Assembly: GCF_021412625.1 (NCBI RefSeq)
Contig: NZ_JAKCFI010000004.1
Location: 372,001 to 436,000 of the forward strand
Direction of reading: 5' to 3'
DNA from: Myxococcus stipitatus
Lineage (GTDB): Bacteria > Myxococcota > Myxococcia > Myxococcales > Myxococcaceae
Length of the DNA stretch: 64,000 nt
Shown here: in pieces, positions 42,563-51,067 of the stretch
Position numbering within the stretch: the first letter of the stretch is position 1
Layout: each line of letters starts with the position of its first letter
Notes under the pieces: generated by a model
What the model saw: only the letters and a program-made list of their open reading frames with translations
Databases searched by the model: none
What the model was told of the DNA's origin: nothing
Translations under genes and position numbers: made by a program

Positions 42563-43960
42563 ATGTTCTCGCGACGAACCGTCCTGAAGGGCATGGCCGC
42601 CGGCCTCTTCGCGCCCTATTTCCGCGACGTCTACGCCCAGTCGTCAGCGGTGCCGGCGCGCCTGGTGCTGGTCCTCGAGTGCAATGGCGTCTATCCCCGC
42701 GCGCTCCTGAGCTCGGGCACCCGCGCGGCGCTGGGTGGACGCGCCGACACCTCCGACCGCATCTTCTGGGACGCGTACAAGGACACGCCGCTGGTGCGTG
42801 AGGGCGACAATCTCGCCAGCGCGATCAGTCTCGGGCCGCTGGCGGCGTCTTCCGGCAACATCGACCTGGTGAACCGCTCCGCCGTGCTGCTGGGGCTCTC
42901 GAACCTCATCGCGGGCGGTGGGCACTCCAGCGGGACGGGTGGGCTGAGCTGCGCGGTGAACGGCGCGGGCGCGACCTTCGACGCGGTGATCGCACCCCGC
43001 CTGCGCCGTGGTGCGCCGTTCGACGTGCTGCGCCTGGGCACCAGCTCCGCGCGCGTGTCGATCGTGTACGAGACCTGCGCGCTCGGACCCCGCAAGCCCG
43101 CGGGCATCATCGTCAACCCTTCGCTCGCGTTCGACAGCACCTTCGGCTCGCTGCTCGGCGGCTCGACGAGTGGGCGAGATCGCAAGATGCTCTTCGACTT
43201 CGCGCTGGCCGACTCGCGCAAGGCGCTGGCGGAGTTCCGCGGCAACTCCAACGAGCGGCTGAAACTGGAGCGCTACGTCTCCTCGCTCGAGTCGCTGCGC
43301 ACGCGGGAGGATCAGCTCGCAGGCATGGCGGACCGCGTGCGGCCCTACCTGCCGCTGGCGCCGAAGGACAACCCGCTCATCACCGGCGCGGGCTCACCGC
43401 CCGACTCGCTGAAGTGGTTCGAGGCGCAGTTCCAGATCGCCACGGCGTCCCTCCTGGGCGGGCTGACGAACACGGTGGTGCTGGCGACGGGCACCTCGGG
43501 CTTCGACGTGGCCTACGGCCCGGACGTGACCGACATCCCGCGACACAGCTTGCAGCACGGCCTGGATGCGGGGCAGAACTGGAATCTCGTCGCCGAGGTC
43601 ACCCGCCGCCACGTGCAGCTGGTGGCGAACCTGGCGAGGACGCTGGCCGCCACGCCCGAGGTCGGCGCGAGCGGCTCGATGCTGGATCACACCGCGATCG
43701 TCTTCATGTCCGACAACGGCGAGCAGCACCACTCGACCTCGCGTGAGTGGCCGAAGCTCGTGGTGGGCGGCAACGCGCTGGGCCTGAAGACCGACGGGCG
43801 CACGGTCGTGTACCCGAAGTACGACGCGGCCCGGAACCGGCAGGTCTCCAACCTCTTCAACACGCTCGGCCACGCGTTCGGAGACGCGGACTTCAACACC
43901 TTCGGGCAGGAGGGCAGCACGCGCATCGCGCCGGGACCGCTGAGCGAGCTGTATGGCTGA
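42563..43960 (+). CDS. DUF1552-family Tat-exported protein
   Basis: A 465-residue protein with a Tat signal SRRTVLKGMAAGLF. The DUF1552 body shows RLVLVLECNGVYPRALL, GGHSSGTGGLSC and MSDNGEQHHSTSREWPKLV, typical of a sulfatase-like/alkaline-phosphatase-like fold. A GTG 9 bp upstream (42554) overlaps the DUF1592 stop and may be used; the ATG gives the cleaner Tat peptide. It is translationally coupled to the DUF1592 gene, so the two products probably work together in the cell envelope. Confidence 0.9.
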   Translation: MFSRRTVLKGMAAGLFAPYFRDVYAQSSAVPARLVLVLECNGVYPRALLSSGTRAALGGRADTSDRIFWDAYKDTPLVREGDNLASAISLGPLAASSGNIDLVNRSAVLLGLSNLIAGGGHSSGTGGLSCAVNGAGATFDAVIAPRLRRGAPFDVLRLGTSSARVSIVYETCALGPRKPAGIIVNPSLAFDSTFGSLLGGSTSGRDRKMLFDFALADSRKALAEFRGNSNERLKLERYVSSLESLRTREDQLAGMADRVRPYLPLAPKDNPLITGAGSPPDSLKWFEAQFQIATASLLGGLTNTVVLATGTSGFDVAYGPDVTDIPRHSLQHGLDAGQNWNLVAEVTRRHVQLVANLARTLAATPEVGASGSMLDHTAIVFMSDNGEQHHSTSREWPKLVVGGNALGLKTDGRTVVYPKYDAARNRQVSNLFNTLGHAFGDADFNTFGQEGSTRIAPGPLSELYG

Positions 43961-43984
43961 GCCGCGAGAGCGGGCAGGGCGGCT

Positions 43985-44281
43985 GTGATGCAACAGGGAG
44001 CGGCGCGGAGCCCTCCGATGGTGGAGGGCCCGCCGCGCCGCTCGGATGCCGCGGGAGCGAGGCCTCGAGTGCAGCGTGTCGTGCAAGGGCAACTGCTGGG
44101 ACAACGCCGTGGCAGAGAGCTTCTTCTCGACGCCCACTTCGAGACACGCGTGGCGGCGAAGGGGGCGCTGTTCGAGTACATCGAGGCGTTCCACGACCGG
44201 AAGCGTCGCCACTCGGCCCTGGGGTACGTCAGCCCAGCTGAGGACGAGCGGATGGCGGCAACGAAGAGGCTGGCGGCGTAG
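43985..44281 (+). pseudogene. IS3-family transposase remnant, frameshifted
   Basis: The C-terminal part of an IS3-type OrfB is split across two frames. One frame reads LECSVSCKGNCWDNAVAESF (integrase-core motif) and the other continues ALFEYIEAFHDRKRRHSALG and YVSPAE. The switch falls near 44130. The N-terminal part and the inverted repeats are absent, so this is an old relic beside the DUF1552 gene. Confidence 0.85.
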
Positions 44282-44345
44282 TCATCCTGCCCACCGAACC
44301 GGGCCATGCTCACCACCCGCGATGTCGAGCCTGTGAGCCCACGGC

Positions 44346-45362
44346 TCACACGGAGGATGTGCTCCGGCGGTAGCGCCCCGGGCTCATGCCGGTCCAGCGC
44401 TGGAAGGCGCGTCGCAGGGCCCGTGCATCCGAATAGCCCACGCGCCGCGCGATACCCGCGATGTTGAGCGAGTCCTCGGCGAGCAGTCGGCGGGCCTTCT
44501 CCAGGCGGACGTCCTCGGTCACTTCGCGGAATGTCCGCCCCTCGGCCTTGAGTCGGCGCTGGAGGCCGCGCGGGCTCATTCCCAGGCGCGCGCACACGGT
44601 GGTGAGCGATGGCTCTCCTCGCTCCACCTCCTCTTCCACCTGGGCCTGGAGCCGCTCGCGCCAGCCCACGGAGCGTGTCGCCTCGCGCGCCAGCAGGTCC
44701 ACATGGCGAAGGAGCAGGGCGTTCAACCCGCCATCCGCATGGCGCAGGGGAAGGGAGAGCATCTCCCGGGGCAGCGTGAGCGTGCAGGACTTCTGACGGA
44801 AGGCCAGCCGCGTCGTACCGAAGGCCTCGGCGAGGACGTCCTGCCCACGCGGAGCCGCGTGGGTGAAACCCACCTGGGAGGGAATCAACGGCTGGCCGGT
44901 GGCCTCGCGCGCGAAGGTCAGGAGCCGTGCGAGCGTGAATTCCGCCTCCTGCCGTCCAGGTCCAGCAGGGCGATTCGGGCACCGGTAGAGGAGCGTCGCG
45001 CGGCTCTCCGACAGCGCGAGATGGAGCTCGGCGCCATCATGCAACAACCGCAAGTGGCGGCTCGCGAGGGCGAGCCCCGCCCCCAGGGTCGCGGCGGTCC
45101 GACACAGATACTCGAAGAGGTCGAGCTGGCCGGGCTCGACGGTCGTGGCCAGATGGAGCCCGAAGTGCGGGTCGCCAACAGCCGCGGCGGCGTTCTCCCA
45201 GAGCAGGTGTCCACGAGGCAGGGCGATTGGCGTGTGCGCGTCCGTCAGCCGTGTCCGGTCCACCCCGGCATCCCGAGCCAGGGCGTCGGCGTTGGCGCCC
45301 TTCGCCGCGACCGTGTCCAGGATGAGCCGGGGCAATCTCGTGGAGACAATGGGGGTGGCCAT
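44346..45362 (-). CDS. AraC-family regulator
   Basis: A 338-residue AraC-type activator. The N-terminal region is the arabinose-binding-like domain of the OruR subgroup (LPRGHLLWENAAAAVGDPHF). The C-terminal helix-turn-helix pair spans about 250-335: LTTVCARLGMSPRGLQRRLK and NIAGIARRVGYSDARALRRA, ending FQRWTGMSPGRYRRS. It is divergent from the alpha/beta-hydrolase gene with 132 bp between starts and is probably its regulator. No cofactor is known. Confidence 0.93.
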   Translation of the reverse strand: MATPIVSTRLPRLILDTVAAKGANADALARDAGVDRTRLTDAHTPIALPRGHLLWENAAAAVGDPHFGLHLATTVEPGQLDLFEYLCRTAATLGAGLALASRHLRLLHDGAELHLALSESRATLLYRCPNRPAGPGRQEAEFTLARLLTFAREATGQPLIPSQVGFTHAAPRGQDVLAEAFGTTRLAFRQKSCTLTLPREMLSLPLRHADGGLNALLLRHVDLLAREATRSVGWRERLQAQVEEEVERGEPSLTTVCARLGMSPRGLQRRLKAEGRTFREVTEDVRLEKARRLLAEDSLNIAGIARRVGYSDARALRRAFQRWTGMSPGRYRRSTSSV

Positions 45363-45494
45363 GGCGATGCCCTCGTCTTCCAGACGCTACGCACAACATG
45401 GGGACGGCTCAAGCTCGCGAGATGGCGCGAGAGGTCCCCTCTTCGTCGCGAGCGGTCCCTTCCGCGTCACGGGGCCCGGCGCTACTGACCGGGC

Positions 45495-46385
45495 ATGCGA
45501 ACTCCTTCGTCAATTCCCCTCGACGCGCGGCTCCGGGAGGCGGCCCCAGGCCGATTCATCGCCCTGAGCGATGGGCAGACACACTACCTGCTGGACGGCC
45601 CCGAAGGCGGCTCCGCCGTGGTGTTGATTCCGGGTGCCACGCTGCCGCTGTTCGTCTGGGAGCCCCTTGTCGAGCCGCTCGTGCGCGCGGGCCACCGGGT
45701 GCTGCGCTATGACCTGTTTGGCCGAGGGTACTCGGACCGACCGAAGGTGAGGTACGGCCCGGAGCTGTATGAACGGCAGCTCACGGAGCTGCTGGCGGCC
45801 CTGGGGCTCCACGCGCCGGTGCACCTGGTGGGGCTCGCCTTCGGCGGGCTGCTGGCGGTGCAGTACGTGGACCGGAATCCCGAGCGCGTCCGCGCGCTGT
45901 GTCTCATCGAGCCGGATGGCTTCGGAACGAAGCTGTCGCTCGGGGTCCGGCTCATGCACGTGCCCGTGCTGGGGGAAGCCCTCTTCGCGGTGATGGGCGA
46001 GCGGCAGCTGCGAGCCCGGCTGCCGGGCTATTCACGCCGCCCCGAGCTGATTCCGGAGCTCGAGGCCCGCTTCCTGCCCTCCACGCGCATCGAGGGATTC
46101 GGCCACGCGCTGCTCTCGACGCTGCGACACATGGCCATCCACACCGCGGCGCCGACCTTCCACCGCGTGGCCGAGCGCCGTGTCCCCACGCTGTTGCTGT
46201 GGGGTCGCGACGACAGAATCACGCCCCTCCACATCGCCGAAGAGGTCCACGCGGCCCTGCCCCACGCGGAGCTCCACATCATCGACGACGCCGGGCACCT
46301 GCCCCATTACGAGCGCCCCGAGGCAGTGGCCCCATTGCTCACGGAGTTCCTCGCGAAGCCACTGGAGTCGCGACGGTCTCGTTGA
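45495..46385 (+). CDS. Alpha/beta-hydrolase-fold protein lacking the nucleophile serine
   Basis: A 296-residue protein with the usual hydrolase landmarks: oxyanion region VVLIPGATLPLFVWEPLV, strand beta-5 VHLVGLAFGGLLAV, acid GRDDRITPL and histidine DAGHLPHYERPE. The nucleophile elbow reads G-L-A-F-G: Ala115 (codon GCC at 45837) replaces the serine of GxSxG. Asp and His of the triad remain. A non-catalytic or altered-mechanism protein is likely, or a sequencing or mutational event. It is divergent from an AraC regulator that may sense or control it. Confidence 0.88.
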   Translation: MRTPSSIPLDARLREAAPGRFIALSDGQTHYLLDGPEGGSAVVLIPGATLPLFVWEPLVEPLVRAGHRVLRYDLFGRGYSDRPKVRYGPELYERQLTELLAALGLHAPVHLVGLAFGGLLAVQYVDRNPERVRALCLIEPDGFGTKLSLGVRLMHVPVLGEALFAVMGERQLRARLPGYSRRPELIPELEARFLPSTRIEGFGHALLSTLRHMAIHTAAPTFHRVAERRVPTLLLWGRDDRITPLHIAEEVHAALPHAELHIIDDAGHLPHYERPEAVAPLLTEFLAKPLESRRSR

Positions 46386-46470
46386 GTCCATTCGACCGTT
46401 GAGGAGGACCCGCCGTGGCCCCTCACCGCCGATGCGCCGCTGTCAGCCGGAGGCTCGGGAGGCGTGCGAC

Positions 46471-47022
46471 TCAACCGCCAATCCACGGGCGGAGATGGAG
46501 CCCGATCCCGACGCTCGCCTCGCCATACCAGCGGCGCCACCGCGGGGAGAAAGGTTGGTCGTAGCCGCCCATGAAGTCGACGAAGAGGAACTTCCGCGGG
46601 TTGCCGCTCCCAAATAGGAACCCGGCGGCGGCTCCGGCGCGCGGGCTGAGGTAGCCAAGGGCGCCGTTCCGGGGGCGGCCGATGGAGAGCAGCTCGACGC
46701 CGAGGTGCGGTACCAGGAGCAGCTCGAGACGACCGTCGGTGAGCTGGAGCGGCGCGCGACCGTCGACCACCAGTCCCGCGTCGAGCGATGCGAACTCCAT
46801 CCGGGCACCGACGGTCGCGTAGGGGAGCCCGGCTCCGACCTCGAGCGCGGGGTCTACGGTCGTCGAAGGGCCCGGTGCTCGGACGCTGGTTTGAGCCAAC
46901 ATCGTGCAGCCAGTGAGCTGCGCCGCGGCGAGCATGACGATGTACGAGGCGAACAGCTCCGTGGTCCACCTGGGCGCGCCTTTACCACTCGTTATCTGTG
47001 CACGGGGCATTGGGAGCGCCAT
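46471..47022 (-). CDS. Outer-membrane-type exported protein
   Basis: A 183-residue protein, not recognised by name. A signal peptide (ELFASYIVMLAAAQLTGC) carries lipobox LTGC, so it may be a lipoprotein. The rest is beta-rich: VGARMEFASLDAGLVVDGRA, LLLVPHLGVELLSIGRPRNG and the final YGEASVGIGLHLRPWIGG, as in small beta-barrel or surface proteins. The ATG at 47022 is chosen over much longer upstream reading that lacks coding character. It is divergent from the next gene with 48 bp between starts. Confidence 0.6.
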   Translation of the reverse strand: MALPMPRAQITSGKGAPRWTTELFASYIVMLAAAQLTGCTMLAQTSVRAPGPSTTVDPALEVGAGLPYATVGARMEFASLDAGLVVDGRAPLQLTDGRLELLLVPHLGVELLSIGRPRNGALGYLSPRAGAAAGFLFGSGNPRKFLFVDFMGGYDQPFSPRWRRWYGEASVGIGLHLRPWIGG

Positions 47023-47070
47023 GGTGACACAGCCGCCCCGCCGATGCGAGGAACTGGTAGCTTTCAATCC

Positions 47071-48294
47071 ATGGCATCCAGGGCCTCCCGTTGTGAGCTT
47101 CTCGCGGTAGCCTCGACACTCGCGCTGCTGTTGTCGCCAGTTCCCGCGCTCGCCCAGGGCGTGGCGACGTGTTCCGGCCACTGTGCCGTCCTCCACCATG
47201 AGGTCACCGCGGCCGGGACGACGGACGTGCTCGAGCGCAAGGGCGACCCGGATGTGCATGAGTGGTGGTGGCGTCATTCTCCGAGCCATGGGGAGCCCAC
47301 GCGTCAGTTGCTCGTTCGCGGCGCCTGCGAGAACACGGAGCGCTTCGAGGTTGGTGGCAAGTACTGCTCGGTCGGGCCCCTCTCGCTGCGCTTCGTCTCC
47401 TTCGACAGGTACCGGAAATCGAGCCTCGAGCTCTCCACCGCCGACCTCCGAGCGCTCTCCGAGCGTTTGGTGATCAGCCAGGGCGCGGGCGGAGCGGACA
47501 TCCCATTCCCTCATTTCGACATGGAGTGGCGGTACGAAGACTTTGCCGGAGGCGGTCACCTGTTCGACGCCATCCAGAGCCCCAGGTGCTCCGGGAAGGG
47601 ACGCGGGGCGCTCGAGAAGGAGAGAGCGTTCCGCGCGATTCCCGCCGTCTCTCTTCCCTCTGGCTTCGTCACCCGTGAATGGAAGACGGTCGATATCGGG
47701 GGATGCGGGCTCGCACTGGGCGGTTCGGCCTTTCCTGGCTACCTCCTCGCCGGCATGCGCGACGGCGAGGACGTGCTCTTCCGAGCGGTCCTGTCTCCGC
47801 CGGACATGCTCTTCATCGAGGTCACCGGGCTGGGAGCGGGGAGCAACGGGGCCACCGCCAGCCCCGCCGTCGATCGCCTGGAGGTCTGGCAGGCCGAGAA
47901 GGACGCCGGAAACGGCGAGATGCCGGCGCACCAATGGCTGATTGGAATTCCGAGCGGCAAGGTCGAGCCGGGGCACGGAGGAACGGCGAAGTCGCCGACC
48001 GTAGAGGTCGCCAACAAGCCAGGCCGTGACGGAGGCGCCAGGCTCGCGCTGAAGATCAAGCTTCCGTATGCGCTCGAGGTCGCGCCGTCGCTATCGATTT
48101 CGGTCAGCAAGTCCGGCGGACAGCGGCCTCGGTATCTGCTCAGCACCAGCGAGCTCTGCTTCGGACAAGGGGAAACGATCGGGCCCGTGCAGCGCATTCG
48201 ACCCGACCTGGCCCGGTGTGAGGTGCGCAAAGGCCTGCTCGAGCCGAACCTCCAGCCGGTCCTCGACAGCGCTGAACCGTTCGTCCGCTGGTGA
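47071..48294 (+). CDS. Exported protein of unknown function
   Basis: A 407-residue protein with signal peptide MASRASRCELLAVASTLALL ending in PALAQG. The mature part has a Cys-rich start (CSGHCAVLHHEV), and blocks such as DPDVHEWWWRHSPSHGEPTR and HFDMEWRYEDFAGGGHLFDA, with no known catalytic motif. An alternative ATG 27 bp upstream exists; neither has a strong ribosome-binding site. It is divergent from the small beta-rich protein and is probably part of the same locus. Confidence 0.65.
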   Translation: MASRASRCELLAVASTLALLLSPVPALAQGVATCSGHCAVLHHEVTAAGTTDVLERKGDPDVHEWWWRHSPSHGEPTRQLLVRGACENTERFEVGGKYCSVGPLSLRFVSFDRYRKSSLELSTADLRALSERLVISQGAGGADIPFPHFDMEWRYEDFAGGGHLFDAIQSPRCSGKGRGALEKERAFRAIPAVSLPSGFVTREWKTVDIGGCGLALGGSAFPGYLLAGMRDGEDVLFRAVLSPPDMLFIEVTGLGAGSNGATASPAVDRLEVWQAEKDAGNGEMPAHQWLIGIPSGKVEPGHGGTAKSPTVEVANKPGRDGGARLALKIKLPYALEVAPSLSISVSKSGGQRPRYLLSTSELCFGQGETIGPVQRIRPDLARCEVRKGLLEPNLQPVLDSAEPFVRW

Positions 48295-48404
48295 GGCGGC
48301 GGTGAACGTCTGACGCTGGCGTCCGGCGCATGCGCCTCCGCGGTACGAAGCCGCCGTCCGGTACCGGCGCGCAAGGCCGAGCCAAGGACCGAGGCGGAGG
48401 CGCT

Positions 48405-49337
48405 TCAGCGTCCGTTACGTCGACGCGCTCTCGGCTGCGTCGACTGCATCGACCTGATGAAGTCCACGAAGGCACGCAGCGGCGTCTGCAGGTGCCGACG
48501 ACTGGGGTAGTAGAGAAACGGCCCGGAGAAGCTCGGCCACCACGCTTGGAGCACGGGAACCAACTCCCCTCGGTCGATGAAGGGGCGGAGCCAATCCTCG
48601 AACAGATAGACGATCCCACTCCCCGCCACGGCGGCATCCACCGCGAGCTCCATGGTGCCACCGAACCCGACGATCAGCTGGCCCTTGGGGTCGACTTTGA
48701 TCGTCTCTCCGTCTCGTTCGAATTCCCACGGGTGCAGTGGCCCTTTCATGAAGCGCCATCGCAAGCAATCGTGTTCGAGCAATTCATGGGGATGGGTGGG
48801 ACGACCACGGCGAGAGAGATACTCGGGGGACGCGGCCGCGGCGAACCGCTGCACGCGTGGACCGATGGGAACCGCCACCATGTCCTTTTCGAGCCATTCT
48901 TCGTAGCGAATGCCGGCGTCGAAGCCTTCGGCAACCACGTCGATGCTTCGCTCCTCGGCGGTCACCTCGAGGCAGATGTCGGGGTACTTCGCGAGGAAGG
49001 GCGGAACGATGCGCGGGAGAACGAGCCGCGCGGCGGCGGTTGGCACGTTGAGCCTCAAACGCCCCGCGGGCCGGTCGCGGAAATCGTTGACCACGTCCAG
49101 CGCCGCGCGCACTTCACCGAGCGCTGGGGTGATTCGCTCGAGGAGGCGCGCACCTGCGTCCGTGGGGGTGACGCTGCGGGTGGTGCGATGGAGCAGCCGA
49201 ACTCCGAGACGGGCTTCCAGTCGGCGAACCGCGTCGCCCAGTCGCGAAGCGCTCGTGCCCGCAACCCGGGCGGCGTTGCGAAAGCCACCCTCACGAGCGA
49301 CCGTCATGAACGCGGTGAGGTCTGCGAGGTCATCCAT
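48405..49337 (-). CDS. LysR-family regulator
   Basis: A 310-residue LysR-type regulator. The N-terminal winged helix-turn-helix (DLTAFMTVAREGGFRNAARV then SASRLGDAVRRLEARLGVRL) is followed by the effector domain. It is divergent from an aldo/keto reductase gene with 104 bp between starts. A symmetrical site CTGTGC-N8-GCACAG lies 4 bp upstream of its start, and a half-repeat follows, so autoregulation and control of the reductase are likely. Confidence 0.93.
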   Translation of the reverse strand: MDDLADLTAFMTVAREGGFRNAARVAGTSASRLGDAVRRLEARLGVRLLHRTTRSVTPTDAGARLLERITPALGEVRAALDVVNDFRDRPAGRLRLNVPTAAARLVLPRIVPPFLAKYPDICLEVTAEERSIDVVAEGFDAGIRYEEWLEKDMVAVPIGPRVQRFAAAASPEYLSRRGRPTHPHELLEHDCLRWRFMKGPLHPWEFERDGETIKVDPKGQLIVGFGGTMELAVDAAVAGSGIVYLFEDWLRPFIDRGELVPVLQAWWPSFSGPFLYYPSRRHLQTPLRAFVDFIRSMQSTQPRARRRNGR

Positions 49338-49340
49338 GGG

Positions 49341-49374
49341 CTGTGCAGATTATCGCACAGCCTGTGCTGATTAT
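49341..49374. promoter_or_regulatory. LysR operator candidate
   Basis: CTGTGC-AGATTATC-GCACAG is a 20-bp palindrome at 49341-49360. A second copy, CTGTGCTGATTAT, starts at 49362, so CTGTGC(A/T)GATTAT repeats at a 21-bp spacing (two helical turns). The site touches the LysR start and sits between the divergent genes. Confidence 0.65.
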
Positions 49375-49441
49375 AGGGAGCCGTCGCGCAGCGGGTTCTT
49401 CGTAGGTTTCGTGACGAAGTCGAACCTCGAAGGACCCCATC

Positions 49442-50314
49442 ATGACCGACCCTCACATCACGGACAGCTACCTCCTCGGCTCGCGCACCGTTCGTCGTCT
49501 CGGCTACGGAGCCATGCAACTCGCGGGTCCCGGCGTCTTCGGCCCTCCCAGGGATCGCAAGGCCGCCGTCGCCGTGCTGAGAGAAGCCATCGCTCAGGGC
49601 GTCAACCATATCGACACCAGCGACATCTACGGTCCCCATGTCACGAACGAGCTCATCCGCGAGGCGCTCCATCCGTACCGCGAGGACCTGGTCATCGCCA
49701 CGAAGGTCGGCGCGGTGCGAGGCCCGTCTGGGTCGTGGGAGCCCGCCTTCTCCGCCACGGACATCGAGCGCGCGGTTCACGACAACCTTCGCAATCTCGG
49801 CTTGGACGTGCTCGACGTCGTGAACCTTCGCGCGATGTTCAGCGCCCATGGCCCAGCGGAGGGCTCCATCGAAGCTCCGCTCACCGCGCTCGCTGAGCTT
49901 CAGCGACGTGGGTTGATTCGACACATCGGCTTGAGCAACGTCACGGCCGCGCAGCTCGAGGAGGGACGCAAGCTCACGAAGATCGTGTGCGTGCAGAACC
50001 AATACAACCTGACGCACCGTGGTGACGACGCGGTCATCGACGAACTCGCCGCGCTCGGCATCGCGTATGTTCCGTTCTACCCGCTCGGCGGGTTCTCACC
50101 ACTTCAGTCCAGCGCGCTCGACACCGTGGCCGCCCGGCTCGGGGCCACGCCGATGCAGGTGGCGCTCGCGTGGCTCTTGTACCGCTCACCCAACGTGCTG
50201 CTCATTCCCGGCACGTCCTCGCTCGCACACCTCCGGGAGAACCTCGCGAGCGCCTCGATCGTCTTGGGCGCCGAGGAGCTGGCCACGCTGAACGGGCTTT
50301 CCGAGCACCCCTGA
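49442..50314 (+). CDS. Aldo/keto reductase
   Basis: A 290-residue AKR-superfamily oxidoreductase with an (alpha/beta)8 fold. The N-terminus has VRRLGYGAMQLAGPGVFG, and the catalytic Asp and Tyr lie in HIDTSDIYG, Lys in VIATKVG. The usual His position reads VNLR, as in the subgroup where Asn replaces it. The NADP-binding end is LIPGTSSLAHLRENLAS. Preceded by GAAGGA. Its divergent LysR neighbour probably regulates it; the substrate is unknown. Confidence 0.94.
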   Translation: MTDPHITDSYLLGSRTVRRLGYGAMQLAGPGVFGPPRDRKAAVAVLREAIAQGVNHIDTSDIYGPHVTNELIREALHPYREDLVIATKVGAVRGPSGSWEPAFSATDIERAVHDNLRNLGLDVLDVVNLRAMFSAHGPAEGSIEAPLTALAELQRRGLIRHIGLSNVTAAQLEEGRKLTKIVCVQNQYNLTHRGDDAVIDELAALGIAYVPFYPLGGFSPLQSSALDTVAARLGATPMQVALAWLLYRSPNVLLIPGTSSLAHLRENLASASIVLGAEELATLNGLSEHP

Positions 50315-50476
50315 AGGCCGACGTCTCCTCGAGAGCGTTTGCTCACGTGTGTCCTTCGACGGCACCCGCGCCCGGCCGCCCCGATGCGTGCTCGTGCCCG
50401 TCACGACGACCGAGTCCATCGGGTGCTTGCTCGACCCGACGCGGCTGTCCGCAGAAGCCGCGGGTCCACTGGAACG

Positions 50477-51058
50477 TCAGGCGTCGGGCGTGGGGACGAC
50501 GGCGGACAGGTTCACCAGGGCGTTGCGCCGGACGCCCTGCCTGGCGAAGTCCTGGACGACGCGAGCGAGGGCCGCGGCCAGGAGGCCGAGCAGGGGCAGG
50601 TGGGCACCGCCTTCGCAGGTCGCCTGCCCGACGGTGTCCTCCGCGTCCGGGACGAAGTGCTCGTCCCAGCGCACGAGCCCGAAGGAGCCGTCCGCGCTCA
50701 CCGCGCCATGGACGAGCGGCTTGCCGGTGGTCCGGGCGAAGTCGCTGAGCACCTGTCGGCTGTCGCGGTTGTCGAAGCAGTCCACGACGAGGTCCGCGCC
50801 GCCGCACAGCGCGGCCACGTTGTCGCGGGTGACGCGCACGCCCACCGCCTCCGCCTTCACGCCGTGGAGGTTGAGGAGCTGGAGCTTGAGCGCCTCGGCC
50901 TTGTTCCTTCCCACGGAGGGCTTCACGTAGGCCTGGGCGAGCAGGTTCTTGGACTCCACCCGGTCGAAGTCGACGAAGACGAGGGTGGCCTCGAGGTTGC
51001 GGCACAGCAGGGCCGCGTGGGAGCCGATGGCGCCCACGCCGCAGAAGACGATGCGCAT
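50477..51058 (-). CDS. E1-like (ThiF-family) adenylyltransferase
   Basis: A 193-residue enzyme of the ThiF/MoeB/E1 superfamily that adenylates the C-terminus of a ubiquitin-like or sulfur-carrier protein. The nucleotide motif is MRIVFCGVGAIGSH; acidic DFDRVE follows, then the basic Arg in KPSVGRNKA and the catalytic Asp region VVDCFDNRDSR. A cysteine in QATCEGGAHLP could act as the transfer cysteine. It starts 9 bp after the small gene on the same strand, so it probably acts on that product. No E2 or molybdopterin genes are nearby. Confidence 0.88.
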   Translation of the reverse strand: MRIVFCGVGAIGSHAALLCRNLEATLVFVDFDRVESKNLLAQAYVKPSVGRNKAEALKLQLLNLHGVKAEAVGVRVTRDNVAALCGGADLVVDCFDNRDSRQVLSDFARTTGKPLVHGAVSADGSFGLVRWDEHFVPDAEDTVGQATCEGGAHLPLLGLLAAALARVVQDFARQGVRRNALVNLSAVVPTPDA

Positions 51059-51067
51059 GGCTTCACC

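Noticed and set aside
47023..47976. N-terminal extension of the small beta-rich protein gene
   Set aside because: The upstream part lies opposite the next gene and has no coding character; the ATG at 47022 gives a signal peptide.
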